From positions 1,787,550 through 1,851,549 of the forward strand of contig NZ_LJYW01000001.1 in NCBI RefSeq assembly GCF_001305515.1: 64,000 nucleotides of DNA, given 5' to 3'. The notes under the pieces were generated by a model, which saw only the letters and a list, made by a program, of their open reading frames with translations, was not told where the DNA came from and did no database searches. Shown piece after piece: positions 26,373 through 39,537 of the stretch; the first letter of the stretch is position 1; each line of letters opens with the position of its first letter. This DNA comes from Prosthecodimorpha hirschii (GTDB lineage Bacteria > Pseudomonadota > Alphaproteobacteria > Rhizobiales > Ancalomicrobiaceae). The translations under genes were made by a program, and so were the position numbers.

Positions 26373-26855
26373 ATGTCACTTCGACACGCCGGCGCCGTCC
26401 TGGCGCTCGGCCTATGCCTGACCGGCACACCCGCCCAGGCCGACAACATCGTCAAGGCGCCGCAAAACGATCGGGAACTCGCCGTTGCCGCCGGCAAGGC
26501 GCAGGCGAGCCTGTCCGAATTCCTCAAGACGGCGATCCCGCCAGCCCCCGGCACCGGCGGACACGCGGTCAAGGTCCCCTTGCGACAAGGCGGTGTGACC
26601 GAATGGGTCTGGATCAACGGGCTGACGCTGAAAGGCGCCGACACGGTGGCCGGGTCGCTGGGCAACACGCCCGCGATCGTGAAGGGCTTCACGCCCGGCC
26701 AGACGATCGAGGTCAAGCGCTCGGAAATCGTCGACTGGATCTATGAGAAGAACGGCCGCATGGCCGGCGGCTATTCGGTTTGCGTGCTGATCGGCCGCCA
26801 GAAGGGCGCCGCCGGCATCGCCGAACTGAAGGCGGCCGGCTTCGCCTGCGACTGA
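26373..26855 (+). CDS. secreted DUF2314-like protein
   Basis: A 160-residue protein with a signal peptide (HAGAVLALGLCLTGTPAQA, cleavage before DN). The mature part contains AVKVPLRQGGVTEWVWINGL, GKAQASLSEFLKTAI and a C-terminal VKRSEIVDWIYEKNGRMAGG, which I recognise as the DUF2314 (YegJ-like) domain. Its function is unknown. ATG 26373 follows GGAGG by seven bases. The gene is on the opposite strand, inserted between ftsH and glmM, which are normally adjacent. The last cysteine (FACD) could pair with C144 in SVCVL. Confidence 0.78.
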   Translation: MSLRHAGAVLALGLCLTGTPAQADNIVKAPQNDRELAVAAGKAQASLSEFLKTAIPPAPGTGGHAVKVPLRQGGVTEWVWINGLTLKGADTVAGSLGNTPAIVKGFTPGQTIEVKRSEIVDWIYEKNGRMAGGYSVCVLIGRQKGAAGIAELKAAGFACD

Positions 26856-26864
26856 CGTGGCCGA

Positions 26865-26896
26865 AACGAAAACGCCCGCCTCCGGGGAGGCGGGCG
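26865..26896 (-). terminator. rho-independent terminator of ftsH
   Basis: On the minus strand CGCCCGCC and TCC pair with GGAGGCGGGCG, followed by TTTTCGTTTCGG. It begins 27 bases beyond the ftsH stop and may also slow plus-strand transcription from the DUF2314 gene. Confidence 0.85.
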
Positions 26897-26923
26897 CGAT
26901 CATGAGGGCCTGACGGACGCCCG

Positions 26924-28849
<1,926 letters not shown>

Positions 28850-28928
28850 CAGGATTTCCCACAAAAACGGGCAACACAGGATCGCAGCCGGCCTGTGCCG
28901 ACTGCCCATGGCTCCCGCGTTCCGAGAC

Positions 28929-30395
28929 CTAAAATAGGTCGTGGACCGGCGAAAGCCAAGTCGACCGGACTTCGGATGTCCGATCCGATGACGGAATCGT
29001 TACGTTCGGTTCCACGGCGGCCTCAAACGGGTCCAAACGGCGGCGGGAACCTGCCGGATCGGCCAGGACGGCGGCGAGAATGGCGGCCGAATCCGGATCG
29101 GTCGGGGCGGCCGCGACAAGCTCCGAAAGGCCCGCCGGCAGCGCGACGACCGCCACGTCCGCGGCCTCCGCCATCCCGACGGCGGGCACGCCGACGAGGG
29201 TTTCGCCGCGCCGGATCGCCGGGACGGCGTCCAGCGCGAAAGCCGGCAGGTCGAGGCCCCGCGCGGCCACGATCCGTTTGGCGTCCGCACGGCCGAGATC
29301 GCCGACGGTCAGGGGAAGCGCTGCGCCGTCGGGCGCCCCGACCGCGAAACGACCGTCCCAGAGGACGGCGCCCGTCGGCACGAGCGGCATCGGGCTCCGA
29401 TCGGAGCGGCCGGTTTCGCGCAGGAACCAGAGATCGTCGCCGTCCGGCCGGATCAGCGCCCCGCCGAGCGTGCGCCGGGTCAGCGCTCCGCCCGCGGCGA
29501 TCGACGCGCCGAGCGCCTGCAGTCGCTCGGCGCGCGGTCCGGGACCGGCACCCCCGGCGTGACGGACGAGGCTGCCGAGCGCACGCAGGCGGATGATGTC
29601 CGGCGCCGATGCGAGCGCGGCCCGCGCGATCCGCGCGAAGCCGCCGGGATGGATCAGCGCCTCGGCCAGCACGGCCGCGGTCGCCGCATCGAGCGCGCCG
29701 GCGGCTGCCGCCATGTGTTCGGCGGTCAGGGCGAGGCGCTCCGGCGACAGGCCGAAGGCTCCGGCCGATGCCAGGAGGCTGCGCATCCGCACGCGGGCGA
29801 AGCGCTCGCTCCGATTCGACGGGTCCTCGATCCAGTCCAGCCCGCGCGTTTCGAGCGTCGCCACCAGGCGCCGCTTCGGGACGGTCAGGAAGGGTCTCAG
29901 CAGGGCGACGGGTCCGAGCCGGCGGATCGGGGGCATCGCGGCGAGACCGTGGACCCCGCTGCCGCGAGCGAGATTGAGCAGCAGCGTCTCGGCCTGGTCG
30001 TCGAGCGTGTGGGCGGTGACGAGGCCGTCGCAGCCGGCCCGGAGGGCGGCGGCGAGAAGAAGGCGATAGCGCGCCCGGCGGGCGGCGTCCTGCAGGTTGG
30101 CGGCGGGCTTGTCGCCGCGCCAGACGAGCGAACGGGCCGGAAGGGAGAGACGGTCGGCGAGACGCAGGACGGCGAGCGCTTCGATGCCGGAGTCTGCGCG
30201 CAGGCCGTGGTCGACGGTCAGGACGACGGGCGGCTCGGCGCCAGGACGGCGCGCACTCCACTCCGCAAGGAGGAGCGCCAGCGCGGTCGAATCGGCACCG
30301 CCCGAGACGGCGACGGCCAGTCGGCGAAAACCGGCAAGCGGGGCGAACAGCCGATCCGCTTCGGTCCGGCCGAGCGGACCGTCAGCACTTGGCAC
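28929..30395 (-). CDS. tilS: tRNA(Ile)-lysidine synthase
   Basis: The 488-residue PP-loop ATPase modifies C34 of the CAU-anticodon tRNA-Ile to lysidine so that AUA is read. The PP-loop is [47 protein letters not shown] and [15 protein letters not shown] are all TilS signatures. It starts with GTG at 30395 and overlaps the end of cpoB by 14 bases, indicating translational coupling. Its place between cpoB and ftsH is the usual rhizobial order. Confidence 0.93.
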   Translation of the reverse strand: MPSADGPLGRTEADRLFAPLAGFRRLAVAVSGGADSTALALLLAEWSARRPGAEPPVVLTVDHGLRADSGIEALAVLRLADRLSLPARSLVWRGDKPAANLQDAARRARYRLLLAAALRAGCDGLVTAHTLDDQAETLLLNLARGSGVHGLAAMPPIRRLGPVALLRPFLTVPKRRLVATLETRGLDWIEDPSNRSERFARVRMRSLLASAGAFGLSPERLALTAEHMAAAAGALDAATAAVLAEALIHPGGFARIARAALASAPDIIRLRALGSLVRHAGGAGPGPRAERLQALGASIAAGGALTRRTLGGALIRPDGDDLWFLRETGRSDRSPMPLVPTGAVLWDGRFAVGAPDGAALPLTVGDLGRADAKRIVAARGLDLPAFALDAVPAIRRGETLVGVPAVGMAEAADVAVVALPAGLSELVAAAPTDPDSAAILAAVLADPAGSRRRLDPFEAAVEPNVTIPSSDRTSEVRSTWLSPVHDLF

Positions 30396-31620
30396 GGATC
30401 TTCTCGGCCTGGGCGCGGTCGCGGATCGGCTTGGAGGCCTTGGGATATTTGGTCAGGAGTTCGTCGTAGCTGGTGCAGGCGGCCTTGCGCTCGCCGTAGC
30501 CCTGCAGCGCGATGCCGAGCTTGAGCAGGCTGTCGGGCGCGTTGCGGCCGTCGGGATACTGCGTGTAGCTCTTCAGGAAGGCGTCGCCGGCTTCGCGGAA
30601 CATGTTGCGCGCCAGCAGGCTCTCGCCGAGCCAATAGAGCGCGCTGCCGGACCGCTTGTCGGTCGGGTGGTTGGCGAGGAAGGTGCGGAAGCTGGTTTCC
30701 GCCAGTTCGTACTCGCCGTTCAGGATGTAACCGTAGGCGGCGTCATATTCGTCGGCCGGACTGGCCATGCCGCCCGGCTCGGCGCCGCGCAGGCGCGGAT
30801 TGACGGTGGTGACGGCGGCGGTCCGCGGCTGGGGCGGCGGCGGCCCCAGATTGACGCCCGGAGGGGCGTCGCTGTCCTGGAGGACCGCCTGCGGGGCCGG
30901 CGCATAGATGACGCCGCCATTGGCCCCCGCGGCACCGTTGCGGGCGCCGAGATCGAGCGGCCCCTGTCCGCCGATCACGCCGCCGATCGGATCGCCGCTG
31001 GAGGACGTTTGCCCGAGCGGCGCGGGCGGCGCCCCCGGGCCGGGCCGCGGCACCGGGCCGGCCGGCGCATTGCCGTAGACCGGCGCTGCCGGATAGACCC
31101 CGCCCTGCGCGGCCGGATAGCCGCCGGCTTGGGCGGCGCGCCCCGGAGCAGCGCCGATCGGAGCCGGCGGGGCCGGCACCGCCCCGTCGTCGGCGTAGAC
31201 GGCACCGGCCGGCGGGGCCAGTTCGGTCTTCTTCTGGCCCGGCTGCGGCCGGCGCTGCGGCTGCTGACCGCCCTGTCCGTTCTCGATCTCCTGCAGGCGG
31301 TACTCGAAGTCCTTCTGCATGCGGGTCATGCCGTCCTGCAACTGGCGGACCTGGAAGCCCATCTGCTCGAGCTGGCCGTTCAGATTGCGGATCTGGCCTT
31401 CGAGCTGCTGGATCTTCAGATTGAGTTCGGCCTGGCGCCGCTGGGCCATGTCGGCGCCATTGTCACCGCCCAGACCGAACAGGTTCTGCGCGGCGGCCGG
31501 ACCGGCCAGCCCGAGCGCCAGGACGGCGCCGACGAGGAGGCGCCCGCCGGCGCCGAAGATGCGCGAGACCAACCCGGGCAAGCCGGGAGGGGGCGCTGTG
31601 GGTACGACGATACCTGCCAT
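30382..31620 (-). CDS. cpoB: Tol-Pal system protein CpoB (YbgF)
   Basis: A 412-residue periplasmic protein coordinating Tol-Pal function with peptidoglycan synthesis. After a long signal region (LLVGAVLALGLAGPAAA) comes a trimerising coiled coil (RRQAELNLKIQQLEGQIRN onward, about residues 58-115). A Pro/Gly/Ala-rich linker then leads to a TPR domain over the last ~125 residues (YDAAYGYILNGEYELAETSF, GDAFLKSYTQYPDGRNA). ATG 31620 is used because no homology precedes it. In relatives it directly follows pal; here a plus-strand b561 gene separates them, so cpoB-tilS-ftsH must have a promoter in 31621-31866. Confidence 0.92.
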   Translation of the reverse strand: MAGIVVPTAPPPGLPGLVSRIFGAGGRLLVGAVLALGLAGPAAAQNLFGLGGDNGADMAQRRQAELNLKIQQLEGQIRNLNGQLEQMGFQVRQLQDGMTRMQKDFEYRLQEIENGQGGQQPQRRPQPGQKKTELAPPAGAVYADDGAVPAPPAPIGAAPGRAAQAGGYPAAQGGVYPAAPVYGNAPAGPVPRPGPGAPPAPLGQTSSSGDPIGGVIGGQGPLDLGARNGAAGANGGVIYAPAPQAVLQDSDAPPGVNLGPPPPQPRTAAVTTVNPRLRGAEPGGMASPADEYDAAYGYILNGEYELAETSFRTFLANHPTDKRSGSALYWLGESLLARNMFREAGDAFLKSYTQYPDGRNAPDSLLKLGIALQGYGERKAACTSYDELLTKYPKASKPIRDRAQAEKIRAKC

Positions 31621-31866
31621 TGAGGAGAAGCCCCGGTCCACGGAGGTCGCCTGCCGCCCGGCGGGCGGCCACCTCCGGAAACTCGCGGATACCATGGCGC
31701 GAGGCATTCGGCCAAAGTTTGACTGATTTGAAGCGGAAGCGGGAGGGTTGCAGGGCGGCCACAGGGCGGCGGCCGCAAAGATTACCATTCCGTAACGTGC
31801 CGGTATCCCTGCTGCCATGCGGCAAGGCTCAAGGTGCGGACGCATTTCGAAACGGGGAACAGACCC

Positions 31867-32412
31867 ATGTCCGTCAAGGATTCCACCGCCGGCTACGGCA
31901 GCCTGTCGATCGCCCTGCATTGGATCGGCGCCGCGCTGGTGATCGCGCTTTTCATTCTCGGCAATCGTCTCGAGGATATTCCGAAGGGGCCGGATTTCAT
32001 CGCCGCCCGCAACCTGCATGTCGGGCTCGGCGTGATCGGCTTCGCCTTCCTGGCCGCCCGCATCCTCTGGCGCCTCGCCAGCCCGGTGCCGCATGTCGCC
32101 TCGAAGAGCCCGGCGCTCGACCGCGTCGCGGTCTTCGTCCAGGCCGCGTTGCTGGCCCTGATCGCGGTCTTGATCGTGACCGGGCCGCTGTCGATCTGGG
32201 CCGGCGGACGGCCGATCAACCTGTTCGACATCGCCTCGATCCCGAGCCCGATGCCCAAGATCGATTGGCTGCACGAGGGCCTCGAGGTCGTCCATGCCAT
32301 CGCCTCGAAGGCGATCCTGGTGCTGGTCGGCCTGCATGTGCTCGGCGCGCTGAAGCATGCCATCGTCGACCGCGACGGCCTGATCCGGCGGATGCTGGTG
32401 CCGGCGCGCTGA
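31867..32412 (+). CDS. cytochrome b561
   Basis: A 181-residue inner-membrane di-haem cytochrome of the bacterial YodB/CybB type. Four helices are visible: SLSIALHWIGAALVIALFIL, LHVGLGVIGFAFLAARILW, VAVFVQAALLALIAVLIVTG and VHAIASKAILVLVGLHVLGA. Likely haem-ligand histidines are in IALHWIG, NLHVGLG, EVVHAI and GLHVLGALKHA. Such proteins pass electrons from quinol to periplasmic acceptors or detoxify superoxide. The start follows GGGGA. It is on the opposite strand, splitting cpoB from pal. Confidence 0.9.
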   Translation: MSVKDSTAGYGSLSIALHWIGAALVIALFILGNRLEDIPKGPDFIAARNLHVGLGVIGFAFLAARILWRLASPVPHVASKSPALDRVAVFVQAALLALIAVLIVTGPLSIWAGGRPINLFDIASIPSPMPKIDWLHEGLEVVHAIASKAILVLVGLHVLGALKHAIVDRDGLIRRMLVPAR

Positions 32413-32444
32413 AGGCCCCGACCGAATCAGCAGACCGAATCAAC

Positions 32445-32480
32445 CGACCAAAACAGATCGGCGGCCTCGCGGCCGCCGAT
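32445..32480 (-). terminator. terminator of pal (possibly bidirectional)
   Basis: ATCGGCGGCC (32457-32466) pairs perfectly with GGCCGCCGAT (32471-32480) around TCGC. On the minus strand CTGTTTTGG follows. It lies between the convergent pal and b561 stops. Confidence 0.8.
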
Positions 32481-32522
32481 TCGCGTCTTCGTATCAGGCT
32501 GCCGTCGGGCAGCGGGATTCGG

Positions 32523-33032
32523 TCAGGAACCGGCGCCGTTCAGCACCGTCACGGCGCGGCGGTTCTGGTTCCAGCAGGTGTCCGCGTCGCAGACCGCGAC
32601 CGGGCGTTCCTTGCCGTAGGAGATGGTCTTGAGACGGGTCGGCGGCACGCCGCGCGAGATCAGGTAGTCGCGGGCTGCGGCGGCGCGGCGGGCGCCGAGC
32701 GCAATGTTGTATTCGCGGGTGCCGCGCTCGTCGGCATGGCCTTCGACCGTGACGGTGTAGCGGGCATAGCGGGCGAGCCAGGCGGATTGCCGGTCGAGCG
32801 TGCCGCGGGCTTCCGGGGTCAGATCGGACGAATCCATCGTGAAGAACACGCGATCGCCGACATTGACGACGAAATCCTGCTGGCTGCCCGGAGTGGCGGC
32901 GCCAGCGCCGCCGAGGCCGCCACCGGCCCCCATCTCCGAGGGCGTCTGGCTGGCGCAGGCGCCGAGCGCCAGGGTGGCCGCGAGCGCGGCGGCGAACTTC
33001 ACGACGCGCCCATGACGCAGCACGAGAGACAT
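32523..33032 (-). CDS. pal: peptidoglycan-associated lipoprotein Pal
   Basis: A 169-residue outer-membrane lipoprotein. The signal peptide ends in the lipobox LGACAS, with the lipidated cysteine at about residue 26. The OmpA-like domain has FFTMDSSDLTPEARGTLDRQ, TVTVEGHADERGTREYN and ARDYLISRGVPPTRLKTISY, with the residues that contact diaminopimelate in TVEGHADERG. It anchors the outer membrane to peptidoglycan and binds TolB. Two cysteines near the C-terminus (VCDADTCW) may form a disulfide. It is separated from tolB by 205 bases. Confidence 0.96.
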   Translation of the reverse strand: MSLVLRHGRVVKFAAALAATLALGACASQTPSEMGAGGGLGGAGAATPGSQQDFVVNVGDRVFFTMDSSDLTPEARGTLDRQSAWLARYARYTVTVEGHADERGTREYNIALGARRAAAARDYLISRGVPPTRLKTISYGKERPVAVCDADTCWNQNRRAVTVLNGAGS

Positions 33033-33190
33033 GGTCGGCTTGCTCCTTCGAATGGATACTCTTTAGTATCCCTAATGCGGCTTGGTTAAGGTGCGGTACA
33101 GAAGCATGGTGAACGAAACGTTTACTGCGCTTCAGGACCGGCTGAATTGCTGGATTTCTGTGTCGACCCCGAGTGTGGTCGAAAGGTGTC

Positions 33191-33217
33191 GCGCCGGCGG
33201 CACTCCGGTGCCGGCGC
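33191..33217. terminator. hairpin between tolB and pal
   Basis: GCGCCGGC pairs with GCCGGCGC around an 11-base loop, 21 bases after the tolB stop. It lacks a minus-strand T-run and may attenuate or stabilise the tolB-pal transcript. Confidence 0.4.
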
Positions 33218-33237
33218 TTTACTGTTGCATCAGGGCA

Positions 33238-34608
33238 TCACTTGAGCAGCGACGACCAGGCCGGATCCGACGCGAAGGCCGGCGTCCGAATCTGCGTCAG
33301 CACGTTGCCGGTCACATCGGCGAGCCAGAGCCCGGGGCCGCCGGAAGGGCCGCCCGATTCGCGGAAGAACATGACGTAGCGGCCGTTCGGCGACCAGGTC
33401 GGCCCTTCGTTGTGGTAGCCCTCGGTGAGGATGCGCTCGCCCGAGCCGTCCGGACGCATCACCCCGATCTTGAACGACCCGCCGTCCTGCTTGGTGAAGG
33501 CGATGTAGTTGTTGTCCGGGTCGGGCGACCAGACCGGCGTCGAATAGCGACCCGATCCGAAGCTGATTCGGCGCGGATTGGCGCCGTCGGCGCCCATCAC
33601 ATAGAGCTGCTGCGAGCCGCCGCGATCGGACTCGAACACGATCTGCGATCCGTCCGGCGAGTAGGACGGCGAGGTGTCGATCGCCGCGCCCTGGGTCATC
33701 GGGCGCACCTGCCGGCTGGCCAGATCCATCACGTAGATGTTGGCGTCGCCCTCCTTCTGCAGGGAGAAGAGCAGCCGCCCGCCGTCGGGCGAGAAGCGCG
33801 GCGAGAAGGTCATCGACGGGAAGTCGCCGACCAGCTGGCGCGCACCGTTATTGACGTTGAGGATGAAGACCTTGGGGTCGCCCTGGCCGTAGGACATGTA
33901 GGCGACCTGCTGCGAGGTCGGCGAGAAGCGCGGCGTCAGCACCAGTTCCTGGCCGCGGGTCAGGTAGCGCACGCCCTGCCCGTCCCAATCCATGATGGCC
34001 AGACGCTTGACGCGGGCATTCTTCGGGCCCGTCTCGTCGACGAAGGCGACGCGGCTGTCGAACATGCCCTTGAAGCCGGTCAGCTGCGAATAGGCGGCGT
34101 CGGCGACGATATGGGCGAGGCGGCGGATATTGTCGCGCGAGGTGGCGAACTGCTGGCCGACCAGCTGCTGGCCGGTCGCCACGTCCCAGACCCGGACCTG
34201 GGCGACGATCTGGCCGCCCTGGTCGGAGACCGTCCCGGCGACCAGGGCCTGCACGTTGAGCGGGCGCCAGTTGTTCCAGTTCGGCATCTCGCCGGCGCCG
34301 ACCACCTTGTCGAGATAGGCGGCGGGATCGACCGGGGCGAAATAGCCGGAGGTCTTCAGGTCCTGCGCGACGATGCGCGAGACCTCGGCGCCAAGCTGGG
34401 GATCGCCCGAGAAGCCCGGCACCGCGATCGGCATCGGCGTGAACGGCTGGCCGGGGGTGATGGTGATCTTCAACTGGGCGGCGGCAGGCGCGACCGCTGC
34501 GGCAGTCGCCAGGACGACCGTCGTCAGAGCGGCAAGCGCCGCCACCATCCCACGGATGGCCCGATCGCGGCCCGAAAATCCGGCCAGGCGCCGGAACAAG
34601 GTCGTCAT
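33238..34608 (-). CDS. tolB: Tol-Pal system translocation protein TolB
   Basis: A 456-residue periplasmic protein with an N-terminal signal ([21 protein letters not shown]), a TolB N-terminal domain ([20 protein letters not shown]) and a six-bladed beta-propeller. The propeller repeats show as [40 protein letters not shown] and [14 protein letters not shown]. It couples Pal to the TolQRA motor. ATG 34608 is chosen because the upstream extension is Arg/Ser-rich non-homologous sequence. It lies 70 bases after tolA on the same strand. Confidence 0.95.
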   Translation of the reverse strand: MTTLFRRLAGFSGRDRAIRGMVAALAALTTVVLATAAAVAPAAAQLKITITPGQPFTPMPIAVPGFSGDPQLGAEVSRIVAQDLKTSGYFAPVDPAAYLDKVVGAGEMPNWNNWRPLNVQALVAGTVSDQGGQIVAQVRVWDVATGQQLVGQQFATSRDNIRRLAHIVADAAYSQLTGFKGMFDSRVAFVDETGPKNARVKRLAIMDWDGQGVRYLTRGQELVLTPRFSPTSQQVAYMSYGQGDPKVFILNVNNGARQLVGDFPSMTFSPRFSPDGGRLLFSLQKEGDANIYVMDLASRQVRPMTQGAAIDTSPSYSPDGSQIVFESDRGGSQQLYVMGADGANPRRISFGSGRYSTPVWSPDPDNNYIAFTKQDGGSFKIGVMRPDGSGERILTEGYHNEGPTWSPNGRYVMFFRESGGPSGGPGLWLADVTGNVLTQIRTPAFASDPAWSSLLK

Positions 34609-34678
34609 GGTCTTCCTCGTCGTCTTGGCCACGCGTCTCGGCCGGACCCGAAACGCCGTCGGCCTTGAGCGGTGCTGG

Positions 34679-35748
34679 TCATAGGTCCTTCGGATCGAAA
34701 GTGGCTTCGATGTCGGACCAGGTCTGGAATTTCTCGGCAGGCAGCCGGTACGGGCCGCACTGCAGGATCGCACGCTCGGCGCTGCGACCGAGGCCGGGGC
34801 CCAGCGCATGGGCCGGACCGCTGACCACCGAGGGTCGTCCGTTAACCGTGCCATCCTGATTGAGCGAGAAGCGCATGACCACCCGAATATTGGCTTCGGC
34901 AGAGCCGATCGGCGGATTCCAGCACTTCTTGATCTGCCCGATCAAGGCGTCGACCTCGGTCTGGGTCATCTTGATGGCACTGTTCTGACCGGTCACGCTG
35001 CCGAGCGAGGCGGTGCGCGGCGCGGTCGAGGCCGCGGTCCCGGTCGGCGTGCGGCTCAGAATCTGCGAGATGTCGCGGGCATTGAACGAGGACTTGGAGT
35101 CCGAGGCGGTCGTCGGCGTCGCGACGCTGGCCGTGCGGGTCGGCTCCGGCTTGGCGACCGGCTTGGCGACGGGCTTCGCCTCTGGCTTCGGCTCGGGTTT
35201 CTTCTCGGCCTTCTCCAGGATCTTGTCGAGCGCCTTCTGGTCCTTCGGCGGCTCCTTGACCTCGGGCGGCTTGCCTTCGCCGTTGTCGCGCGCCTTCTCG
35301 GCCTCGCGCGGCTTCTCCGGCTTGGGCTCGTCAGGCTTCGGCTCGGGTTTGGCGACGGGCTTCGGTTCCGGCTTCGGCTCGGGCTTCGGCGGCTCGGGCT
35401 TGTGCTCGGGCGGGCGCGGCGGGGTCGGCTTCTGGTCGTCCTTGCTGACGGCGGCGACCTGCTTCTTCTCCGGCGGCGGCGGAGGCGGCAGTTCCTCGGC
35501 CTTGCTGGTGCCGGCACGCTCGCCGGTCGTGTCCTTGAGCGCCTTGACGGTCTCCTTCGGGACGATCTCCTGGGCGGGCTTGGCGGTCTTCTGGCCGAGG
35601 CGCAGTTGCGTCGCCTCGGCAATCGGCACGAACTCGACCGGAAGCGCATCGACCACCGTGACGGAATCGGTCTTCGAGCCGGGAAGCGACAGGATCGCCC
35701 AGGCCAGAAGCGCCGAATGCAGCGCGATCGATGCCGGCAGCCCGAGCT

Positions 35749-35752
<4 letters not shown>
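34679..35752 (-). CDS. tolA: Tol-Pal system protein TolA
   Basis: A 357-residue protein spanning the periplasm. One N-terminal helix ([19 protein letters not shown]) is followed by a long Lys/Pro/Glu-rich domain (about residues 75-215, with runs such as [20 protein letters not shown]). The C-terminal domain starts around [20 protein letters not shown]. It transmits proton-motive force from TolQR to TolB/Pal during outer-membrane constriction. Two C-terminal cysteines (KKCWNPP, LQCGPYR) are typical. It overlaps tolR by four bases (ATGA), showing coupling. Confidence 0.94.
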
Positions 35753-36204
<452 letters not shown>

Positions 36205-36216
36205 GTCGGATCCCCC

Positions 36217-36939
<723 letters not shown>

Positions 36940-37304
36940 CTCGTTCCGTCTCCTCTGCCGCCGCCGCAGCGGGCTGTCGCCCCGCCTCGGTCTGTGCGCC
37001 ACCATCCCCGGGCCCGCCCGAAGGGCGACCCGGTGGTGAGCGATCCCGGCGCGAATGGTCGGGAGGCGTTCGAGTGCGGGAGAACCGGATCGTGCCCGCC
37101 CCTGGGCATTGCAATCCTGATCTGTCCGCCTTCCTGCCTGCCGAATATGGCCAAACGACGACCCGGCCAGTTTCGTGGATCCCAGCAAGACCTTGTCAAG
37201 GTTAAGGAACCATTACGCTACCGCAATGCAACAAGGCGTGGCGGCCATGCGGCAGACGAACAGCCGGGGATGGGACGGGCGTGACGACCCGGACGGCGCG
37301 GTGC
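36940..37304. promoter_or_regulatory. tolQRAB promoter region between ybgC and tolQ
   Basis: These 365 bases hold the leader of the tol operon. On the minus strand CCTTGACAAGG (near 37200-37190) offers a -35-like TTGACA, but no clear -10 follows at 17 bases. A CtrA-like box lies just upstream at 37202-37216. No gene or RNA is seen. Confidence 0.4.
37202..37216. promoter_or_regulatory. possible CtrA-like box upstream of tolQ
   Basis: TTAA-GGAACCA-TTAC has one mismatch to TTAA-N7-TTAA. It overlaps the -35-like TTGACA region ahead of tolQ, where a cell-cycle regulator could act on Tol-Pal. Confidence 0.35.
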
Positions 37305-37769
37305 TCAATCCGCCGCGGCGGCGGTCCCGCTGCCGAGTGCCGCCCGGATCGGCATCGGAATGCGCCGGGGCCGGCCCTCCGGCGAAATCGCCGCAACCGT
37401 CACCCGCGCGGCGACCAGCGTTTCGCCGCCGCGGTGGACCGCCTGACGCATGACCAGGCGCGCGCCGGCGATCTCCTCGACGGCGGTCGTCACCTGCAAG
37501 AGGTCGTCGAGCCGGGCGGGCTTCAGGAAATCGAGTTCCATGTGCCGGACCGCGAACAGGATGCCGTCCGGGCCGGCGGCGAGCTCAGACTGGCGGATGC
37601 CGGCCAGGCGCAGGAAATCCGTCCGGCCGCGTTCCATGAAGCGGACATAGCCGGCGTGATAGACGATCCCGCCGGCGTCGGTATCCTCCCAGTAGATGCG
37701 CAGGTCGAGCCGGTGGATGCCCTGCTCGATGCGCCCGGCGAGCGCGTGATCGGGGTGTCCGGCGCTCAT
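37305..37769 (-). CDS. ybgC: tol-pal-associated acyl-CoA thioesterase YbgC
   Basis: A 154-residue hotdog-fold thioesterase. [20 protein letters not shown] carries the catalytic aspartate of the 4-hydroxybenzoyl-CoA thioesterase family, and [12 protein letters not shown] follows. It acts on short-chain acyl-CoA or acyl-ACP in the cytoplasm and is routinely encoded beside tolQ. ATG 37769 overlaps the ruvB stop by four bases, so it is translationally coupled to ruvB. Confidence 0.93.
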   Translation of the reverse strand: MSAGHPDHALAGRIEQGIHRLDLRIYWEDTDAGGIVYHAGYVRFMERGRTDFLRLAGIRQSELAAGPDGILFAVRHMELDFLKPARLDDLLQVTTAVEEIAGARLVMRQAVHRGGETLVAARVTVAAISPEGRPRRIPMPIRAALGSGTAAAAD

Positions 37770-38809
37770 TCGTCGTCGCCCGCCGTGAAGAGCGGCATCT
37801 GGTCCGGCCGGCTCGACGGCACGGGCAGTCCCATATGCCGGAAGGCGGCGGCGGTCAGCACGCGGCCGCGCGGCGTGCGCATGACGAAGCCCTGCTGGAT
37901 CAGATAGGGCTCGACGATCTCCTCGATCGCGTCGCGCGGTTCCGACAGGGCCGCCGCAATGGTCTCGATGCCGACCGGCCCGCCCGAGAAGGAGACCGCG
38001 ATCACGGTCAGATAGCGCCGGTCGAGCTGGTCGAGCCCGGCCTCGTCGACCTCCAGCCGGCGCAGCGCGCTGTCGGCGGACTGGCGGTCGATGCGGTCCT
38101 TGCCGCCGACGACCGTGAAGTCGCGCACCCGGCGCAGCAGCCGGCCGGCGATGCGCGGCGTGCCGCGCGAGCGCCGGGCGACCTCGTTGGCGCCCTCCGG
38201 GGTAATGCCGATGCCCATCAGCCGGGCGCCGCGGGTGACGATCAGTTCCAACTCGTCGACGGTGTAGAAATTGAGCCGGATCGGGATACCGAAGCGGTCG
38301 CGCAGCGGCGTGGTCAGGAGACCCAGCCGGGTAGTCGCCCCGACCAGCGTGAAGCGGGCGAGATCGATCCGGACCGAGCGCGCCGCCGGGCCTTCGCCGA
38401 TGATCAGGTCGAGCTGGTAGTCCTCCATGGCCGGATAGAGGATTTCCTCGACCGCCGGGTTGAGCCGGTGGATCTCGTCGATGAACAGCACGTCGCGCTC
38501 TTCGAGATTGGTCAGGAGCGCGGCCAGGTCGCCGGCCTTGGCGATCACCGGCCCGGACGTCGCGCGGAAATTGACGCCCAGCTCGCGCGAGACGATCTGC
38601 GCCAGCGTCGTCTTGCCGAGGCCGGGCGGGCCGACGAAGAGGACATGGTCGAGCGCCTCGCGCCGCGCCTTGGCGGCCTCGATGAACACCTTCATGTTCT
38701 CGCGCGCCTGCGCCTGGCCGACGAAATCGCCGAGCGTCTGCGGGCGCAGCGAGGCATCGACGTCCTCTTCGCGCTTCTCCCCGGAGACGAGGCGTTTGGG
38801 CGTGGTCAT
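37766..38809 (-). CDS. ruvB: Holliday junction branch-migration ATPase RuvB
   Basis: The 347-residue AAA+ motor of the RuvABC resolvasome. Walker A is [15 protein letters not shown], Walker B is [11 protein letters not shown], sensor 1 lies in [20 protein letters not shown] and the arginine finger region follows. The C-terminal winged helix contains [18 protein letters not shown]. It pumps DNA through RuvA-bound junctions. In most relatives it follows ruvA directly; here about 1.9 kb with three other genes separate them. Confidence 0.97.
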   Translation of the reverse strand: MTTPKRLVSGEKREEDVDASLRPQTLGDFVGQAQARENMKVFIEAAKARREALDHVLFVGPPGLGKTTLAQIVSRELGVNFRATSGPVIAKAGDLAALLTNLEERDVLFIDEIHRLNPAVEEILYPAMEDYQLDLIIGEGPAARSVRIDLARFTLVGATTRLGLLTTPLRDRFGIPIRLNFYTVDELELIVTRGARLMGIGITPEGANEVARRSRGTPRIAGRLLRRVRDFTVVGGKDRIDRQSADSALRRLEVDEAGLDQLDRRYLTVIAVSFSGGPVGIETIAAALSEPRDAIEEIVEPYLIQQGFVMRTPRGRVLTAAAFRHMGLPVPSSRPDQMPLFTAGDDE

Positions 38810-38955
38810 CGGATCGGGCGTCCTGGCGGGTTCCGGGCATCGGCTGCGCGAAGGCTCGCGCGGCGGAACGAATCGTGTCTGGCGCCACTCTACCGTTTGG
38901 CCGCCGCCATTCCATCGCGTATCATCGGGTACGGACCTGAACCGGAGCCTGGGCG

Positions 38956-39537
38956 ATGGCGAGCGCGATCCCCAAATACGAGACCATGAGCTTCGACGAC
39001 TTCGAGGAGCTGCTGCTCGACAAGCCGGACAACGAGCGCTGGGAGCTGATCGGCGGCCGGGTCATCCGCGGCATGGTCGGCGCGCGCTGGGAGCATCACA
39101 TCATCGCGCAGAACCTGATGGTCGCCCTGCGCAGTCACATCAAGGCGACCGGTCGCCCCTGCCGGGTGTTCCAGGAGACCTTCTTCCTGAAGCGGCGCGA
39201 ACTGGATTTCGCCGTCCTGCCGGACGTGATGGTCCGCTGCGGCCCGATGGAACCAGCCTCGGCCTCCGTTCCCGACCCCATGGTGGTGATCGAAGTCCTC
39301 TCCCCCGGGACCGAACCGCGCGACCGCTACGACAAGTGGGACGGCTACCGCCAGATCCCGAGCCTGCAGCATTACGTCCTGGTCCATCGCGACCGCGTCC
39401 TGGTCGAGATCAAGACGCGCCAGGGCACCGAGTGGACCACGACGGTCGTCGACGACCCGGCCGCGGAGTTCGCGCTCGCCGCGCTCGATTTCCGCATGCC
39501 GCTCGCCGCGGTCTACGAGGACGTGCTCGCCGGCTGA
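38956..39537 (+). CDS. Uma2 family restriction-endonuclease-like protein (DUF820)
   Basis: A 193-residue PD-(D/E)XK fold protein. Family marks are [32 protein letters not shown], the catalytic-type aspartate in [11 protein letters not shown] and the glutamate in [20 protein letters not shown]. Uma2 proteins are common, mobile and mostly of unknown role. It is on the plus strand between ruvB and the membrane-protein genes, and its last 25 bases overlap the end of the convergent gene at 39513. ATG 38956 is preceded by only a weak GGGCGATG context. Its position splitting ruvA from ruvB suggests recent insertion. Confidence 0.88.
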   Translation: MASAIPKYETMSFDDFEELLLDKPDNERWELIGGRVIRGMVGARWEHHIIAQNLMVALRSHIKATGRPCRVFQETFFLKRRELDFAVLPDVMVRCGPMEPASASVPDPMVVIEVLSPGTEPRDRYDKWDGYRQIPSLQHYVLVHRDRVLVEIKTRQGTEWTTTVVDDPAAEFALAALDFRMPLAAVYEDVLAG

